DNA from: Rossellomorea pakistanensis
Lineage (GTDB): Bacteria > Bacillota > Bacilli > Bacillales > Bacillaceae_B
Assembly (NCBI RefSeq): GCF_016908495.1
Contig: NZ_JAFBDZ010000004.1
Location: forward strand, 310,001-374,000
Reading direction: 5' to 3'
Length of the DNA: 64,000 nucleotides
Shown: positions 60,258-64,000 of the stretch, piece by piece
Layout: each line of letters opens with the position of its first letter
Numbering within the stretch: the stretch's first letter is position 1
The notes under the pieces: model-generated
Database searches by the model: none
The model's input: the letters and a program-made list of their open reading frames with translations, nothing else
Told to the model about the DNA's origin: nothing
Translations under genes and position numbers: made by a program

Positions 60258-60962
60258 CTATTTTGCTCCTGCTTTTAACAAAATTTGTTCAATCTCTTTA
60301 AACCCCTGCTCACGTGCATGTTGTAAAGGAGTCACATTATTATTATCTGAAATGTTCACATCTGCCCCATGATGAATCAGCCATTGTATGGCTAGCTGTT
60401 GTTTTTCCCCTCCATTATTCAACACGATAGCTTCCATTAATGCAGTCCAACCCAGATTATTTACATGATTTACATCAATATCCGTTTTGGTGAGAAGCTC
60501 CTTGATGACCTCCACATATCCATGTTCCGAAGCAGGGATTAAAGCAGTTCCTCCATACCGGTTCGTTATCGAAGGGTCGGCACCTGCTTCAATCGTAAGT
60601 TTTAGGATATCTATATAACCTTCTGCACCAGCATACAAGAAGGGGTTATTTTCCATGTCATCCTGGATGTTTACGTCTGCACCAGCGTCAATTAGGATTT
60701 TTGCAGTCTCTACATCATTGTTATAAGTCGCAATCATTGTGGCCGTTCGCCCTTTTGAGTCCTGTGTATTAATATCGACACCTTCCTCAATCAATCTTTT
60801 TATTGTATCCGTTTCCTTCTGTCCAGCAGCTTGAATCAGTTGTTCATTCATATCTAGTTCCACCTTTATCTCTTTCTCCTGTTTATTTAGATCTCCATCT
60901 TTATCTGAGACACACCCCTGAAGAATGAAAATACATCCAACGACTATTAGCCACTTACACAT
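60258..60962 (-). CDS. Ankyrin-repeat lipoprotein
   Basis: A 234-residue lipoprotein with lipobox LQGC (about residue 16), a charged linker, and five to six ankyrin repeats over about residues 40-234, such as GRTATMIATYNNDVETAKIL and GWTALMEAIVLNNG. Repeats are mostly 33 residues long. Bacterial ankyrin lipoproteins are thought to mediate protein contacts at the membrane face. I use ATG 60962 with GGCTGGTG before it; a GTG at 60971 is possible. No partner is evident. Confidence 0.82.
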   Translation of the reverse strand: MCKWLIVVGCIFILQGCVSDKDGDLNKQEKEIKVELDMNEQLIQAAGQKETDTIKRLIEEGVDINTQDSKGRTATMIATYNNDVETAKILIDAGADVNIQDDMENNPFLYAGAEGYIDILKLTIEAGADPSITNRYGGTALIPASEHGYVEVIKELLTKTDIDVNHVNNLGWTALMEAIVLNNGGEKQQLAIQWLIHHGADVNISDNNNVTPLQHAREQGFKEIEQILLKAGAK

Positions 60963-61357
60963 GAAATTCACCAGCCTATCTCATTTATGTCAGCCTATCG
61001 ATTTCTGCTCAACATATAGGGTAAGGTTCGCTGCTGACTAAAATCCTACAGCTTGAAAGAAATTCGCTTTACATTAGAACACACTTGATTAGTTGGATTA
61101 TTTGTTTCAATTCAATATTCGTAATGGTAGCAATAGTTATTTTTTTGCTTTATAAAGTAGTTCACCCCTTACTGTTTCTAGAACCCATGAGAATAGTTCC
61201 TCCTTCATAAATTTTTCATTGAACTTTGTTACCACATCCATTATGTTAGTTCTTAATCTTAAACTGCCTCTAAATAAATTCTTAAAAAAAGATAAACTTT
61301 CCCATAAAATTTCTTAATATTTATAAAAAAACCGCCACCTTTGTGACGGTATTTCAT
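60963..61357. other. Intergenic region with the two-component system terminator
   Basis: It is AT-rich and non-coding except for the terminator at 61322-61350. Confidence 0.5.
61322..61350 (-). terminator. Terminator of the two-component system operon
   Basis: On the minus strand ACCGTCAC and GGTGGCGGT form a stem around AAA with a run of seven U. It begins eight bases after the response-regulator stop. Confidence 0.85.
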
Positions 61358-62044
61358 TTAAACATTAAATCGGTATCCTGCTCCCCAAATAGTTTCCAAG
61401 AATTTCGGATGGGCAGGATCTCTTTCAATTTTCCCTCGTACTTTTCTGATATGAACGGTCACCGTTGAAACATCTGCTGCCGATTCTAACCCCCAAATAT
61501 TTTCATAAAGCTGTTCTTTGCTTAATACTTGATTTGGGTGCATCACAAGAAACACTAACAAATCGAATTCTTTTGTTGTGAACGGGATTTCTTCTTCGTT
61601 AATATGAACTTTGCGTGCTGACCTATTAATCGAAATTCCATGAACGAAAATGGTAGTTGATTTTGCTTGATTTCCTGCTAAACGTTCATAACGCTCTAAA
61701 TGTGCTTTCACCCTAGCAACCAGCTCACTTGGACTAAAAGGTTTGGTAATATAATCGTCTGCCCCTAAACCGAAACCTCGAATTTTATCGATATCCTCCT
61801 TTTTAGCGGATACAAACAAAATCGGAATATTTTTAACAGCGCGGATTTGTTTACATATTTCAAACCCATTTACTCCTGGGAGCATGATGTCCAAAACAAT
61901 TAAATCATAATGGTTTTGAAGAGCCAGTTGGAGTCCTGCATCACCGGTATGCTGAATATCGACATGAAACTGATTAATTTCAAGATAATCTCGCTGCAGT
62001 TCTGAAATACTAACATCGTCTTCAATAAGGAGTATCTTTTTCAC
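61358..62044 (-). CDS. Response regulator, OmpR/PhoB family
   Basis: A 228-residue regulator. Receiver: acidic residues in LIEDDVS, phospho-Asp in LIVLDIMLPG (about residue 53), Ser in FVSAKKE and Lys in ITKPFS. The winged-helix DNA-binding domain ends WGAGYRFNV. Its start overlaps the stop of the kinase by four bases, but note the gene order: kinase first, regulator second, the reverse of most OmpR-type operons. Target genes are not indicated. Confidence 0.9.
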   Translation of the reverse strand: MKKILLIEDDVSISELQRDYLEINQFHVDIQHTGDAGLQLALQNHYDLIVLDIMLPGVNGFEICKQIRAVKNIPILFVSAKKEDIDKIRGFGLGADDYITKPFSPSELVARVKAHLERYERLAGNQAKSTTIFVHGISINRSARKVHINEEEIPFTTKEFDLLVFLVMHPNQVLSKEQLYENIWGLESAADVSTVTVHIRKVRGKIERDPAHPKFLETIWGAGYRFNV

Positions 62045-63492
62045 AGTACATCCCCTTTCTTCTTTAAGGAAAAGAAGATACTTGTCCCTTTTCCTATCTT
62101 ACTTGCGGCCCAAATATCCCCTCCATGCTCTTGAATGATTTGTTTTGTAATCGCAAGTCCTAAGCCACTTCCGCCTGTCTGAGAATTTCTAGATTGTTCC
62201 GCCCGGTAAAAACGATCAAAAATGTAAGGTAAGGCAGCAGGCTCTATCCCTTTTCCATTATCCGTTACTTGTACAGTGACGTCATTCATTCCTTCATATA
62301 GAGAAATGGTAATGATCTTTTGATCCTTATTCATATATTTTAAACAATTGCTAATAAGGTTGGTCATGACGCGCTTTAATTTCTCCCTATCTGCTATTAC
62401 ATGTATCGGTTTGTCCATAAGATGAAGGTCAATCTGGATCCCATGTTGAAGTAAATCAAGATGAAGGTTTTCTACGTAATCCTGCATATAGTTATCCAGT
62501 TCAACGGTTTCAAAAGTAAAGGGCTCTTTTTTTAGATCCAGCTTGGAAAATAAGAACAGTTCATCTATCAATGAATCCATATATCTTGCTTTTTGGTCCA
62601 CAGTTGATAAGTACTTGTCCATCTTCTGCGGCGTATTAGCTACACCATCTTTTATCCCCTCAACATATCCAATAATAGAAGTAATAGGAGTCTTCAAATC
62701 ATGCGAAATATTAGATAGAAGTTCTTTTCGATTTTCCTCATACTGAATCTGGAGATTTACGGATTCTTTTAATTTTATTCTCATATCCTCAAACGCTCTA
62801 TTTAATTGTCCGATTTCATCCTTTGAAGTAGCTTTGATTTTAAAATTTAGATCACCTGATTGTATTCTCTCTGCCCCTTTTCTAAGAATTGAGATAGGCT
62901 TGATAATGCTCCTTGAAACTAAATAATTCAACATCCCAATAATCATGATAAAAAGAAACAGCAAAAGTCCAGATAAAATTGGAAACAACTCTCGAATAAG
63001 CTCAGTATAGGAACTTGCCTTTCTTAATACGAAAATGCTGCCTTTACTTTTATCCGGAAAATAAAAATCAAATTTCACATAAGTAAAAAACAGGTCGTTA
63101 ATTTTAATCGTATCTCTCGTATTGATGTTTGTTTCTTCAAATCCGGGGAGGGATTTAACCAATGCATGTTTGTCAAGAGCAGGGGAAGCATACTCAACTT
63201 TTGTACCCTTTCTTACAACAATCCCGATGTCCTCTTGCTCAATGCTTTTGAGTTCCTTTTCATTAAGAAGCTGTTCAGGATTTTTTTTAGCAAAAAGCTT
63301 CAAATCGAGAAACACACTTTCTTCTTCTGTTGTCAAAGGTTTTTGTACATACGTTTTTTTATAAAGATGTTCTATTGATTTTACATCGCCTGTTATGGCA
63401 AACATAATTAAAAAACCAGCTGCCAATAATAAAGTGATAGAAAAAAGGATCACCCCAACATAAGACAATAGAAACCTCATTTTAATTGACAT
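62041..63492 (-). CDS. Sensor histidine kinase
   Basis: A 483-residue membrane kinase. Two spans (about residues 6-27 and 165-190) bound an external domain of about 140 residues. HAMP follows (about 192-245), then the His box NISHDLKTPITSIIGYVEG (about 260-278) and catalytic motifs NLISNCLKYM, VTDNGKGIEP and GGSGLGLAITKQII. I use ATG 63492; a GTG at 63501 is an alternative and neither has a strong site. It is the first gene of the pair with the response regulator. The signal is unknown. Confidence 0.88.
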   Translation of the reverse strand: MSIKMRFLLSYVGVILFSITLLLAAGFLIMFAITGDVKSIEHLYKKTYVQKPLTTEEESVFLDLKLFAKKNPEQLLNEKELKSIEQEDIGIVVRKGTKVEYASPALDKHALVKSLPGFEETNINTRDTIKINDLFFTYVKFDFYFPDKSKGSIFVLRKASSYTELIRELFPILSGLLLFLFIMIIGMLNYLVSRSIIKPISILRKGAERIQSGDLNFKIKATSKDEIGQLNRAFEDMRIKLKESVNLQIQYEENRKELLSNISHDLKTPITSIIGYVEGIKDGVANTPQKMDKYLSTVDQKARYMDSLIDELFLFSKLDLKKEPFTFETVELDNYMQDYVENLHLDLLQHGIQIDLHLMDKPIHVIADREKLKRVMTNLISNCLKYMNKDQKIITISLYEGMNDVTVQVTDNGKGIEPAALPYIFDRFYRAEQSRNSQTGGSGLGLAITKQIIQEHGGDIWAASKIGKGTSIFFSLKKKGDVL

Positions 63493-63614
63493 CTCTTTCA
63501 CTCACTCTGTTATAAATTTTCACAAGATCATTCCTTATTCTTATCATGCAAGATCCTTTTGTAAACCACACTATCCAGATTTAATAAGATCATTTTTTTC
63601 TAGGTTCTTTTCTA

Positions 63615-63810
63615 GAGTTTGTTGCTTTTAACAACATGGAAAATGCAGAGTGGATTGGTGCGGAAGGCATTTGACTCCTTCGGGATGCAGAGGAAAAGTC
63701 GAGACCCCGCAGACGGAACGTCGAGGAGGCTCGACTTCCTCCCCGCGGAAAGCAAGTACCTATAGCGGAAAGGAACGGTCAAATGTTTATTCCCCAAAAA
63801 CAACAATCTC
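63615..63810. mobile_element. MITE-like Bacillaceae intergenic repeat with 15-bp terminal inverted repeats
   Basis: A GC-richer 196-base island in AT-rich DNA. The ends GAGTTTGTTGCTTTT (63615-63629) and AAAAACAACAATCTC (63796-63810) are inverted repeats differing at two positions. Inside, CATTTGAC and GTCAAATG pair again. The centre carries GAGACCCCGCAG, GAGGAGGCTCGA and CCCGCGGAAAGC blocks, which I recognise as a common intergenic repeat of Bacillus relatives. No transposase frame. The flanks 63493-63614 and 63811-64000 show no gene. Confidence 0.7.
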
Positions 63811-64000
63811 GCCGTAAAGAACCTTTTTCTAAGAAATTAAAAAAACCATATCATACAAATCTTAATAATTTCTAAAAAATAGATAAAAAATTCTTAAACA
63901 TTTTCCAATAAACGACTTAGTAAGACCTGTTATCATCAAGCTATAACTAGTACTTTCCCCCGTTTGATCTATAATAACTCAAACATTTAAGACCAATAAA

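Overview
This window is low-GC Firmicute DNA and most probably comes from a member of the Bacillaceae. It shows strong AGGAGG ribosome-binding sites, TTG and GTG starts, short U-tailed terminators and Bacillus-type gene families. It carries a dispersed intergenic element (63615-63810) of a kind I associate with this family. I cannot fix the genus. No rRNA, tRNA, CRISPR array, intact transposase or prophage was seen. This is chromosomal accessory and metabolic territory with several decaying genes.

Region 1 (1-6250) is an arabinoside-type sugar island. It holds an ABC importer (binding lipoprotein and two permeases, the second cut by the window edge), a GH127 beta-L-arabinofuranosidase-like enzyme and a divergent AraC-type regulator. 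A near-identical 24-base site lies upstream of both the importer and the GH127 gene and is probably the regulator's operator.

Region 2 (6222-20095) looks like a hydroxyproline or collagen-peptide utilisation locus. It has two M24 prolidase-like peptidases, an AGCS amino-acid symporter with a perfect cre site, an aldehyde dehydrogenase, a DHDPS-family deaminase, a hydroxyproline 2-epimerase, a second proline-racemase-family protein lacking both catalytic cysteines, and a multisubunit D-hydroxyproline dehydrogenase split over two divergent operons. A sigma-54 activator sits between the operons, and each operon is preceded by a good -24/-12 promoter.

Region 3 (20096-33260) is mixed. It holds a very short ORF with a strong RBS and a terminator, a CHRD protein, a TerC-family Mn exporter, a deaminase, a hydrolase, a pentapeptide-repeat protein, a TetR regulator divergent from two P450s, a Crp/Fnr regulator divergent from an MFS transporter, and a MerR regulator. 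Gene remnants lie between them.

Region 4 (33591-38696) is an APC permease plus YtcJ-like amidohydrolase pair, followed by a second diverged pair collapsed by an internal deletion into one in-frame 661-residue permease-amidohydrolase chimera.

Region 5 (38800-43850) has ArsR/AHSA1 and MarR modules with visible operators, then two pseudogenes: an isochorismatase-family hydrolase and an HYR/DUF11 surface protein.

Region 6 (43987-49910) is a nine-gene minus-strand operon of copper or redox type: SCO1-like protein, DsbD/CcdA-like membrane protein, two-component system, BNR-like protein, SHOCT protein and a Met-rich secreted peptide.

Region 7 (50580-64000) holds a TetR/MFS efflux unit, a NUDIX hydrolase, a 33-residue membrane peptide, an SSS symporter/amidohydrolase/C45 acyltransferase operon, a double-DUF4822 lipoprotein, an ankyrin lipoprotein, a second OmpR-type two-component system and the dispersed element.

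Three related intergenic elements (21076, 25178, 52555) carry TGCA motifs spaced strictly 20/21 bases apart. They are among the most unusual structures in the window.
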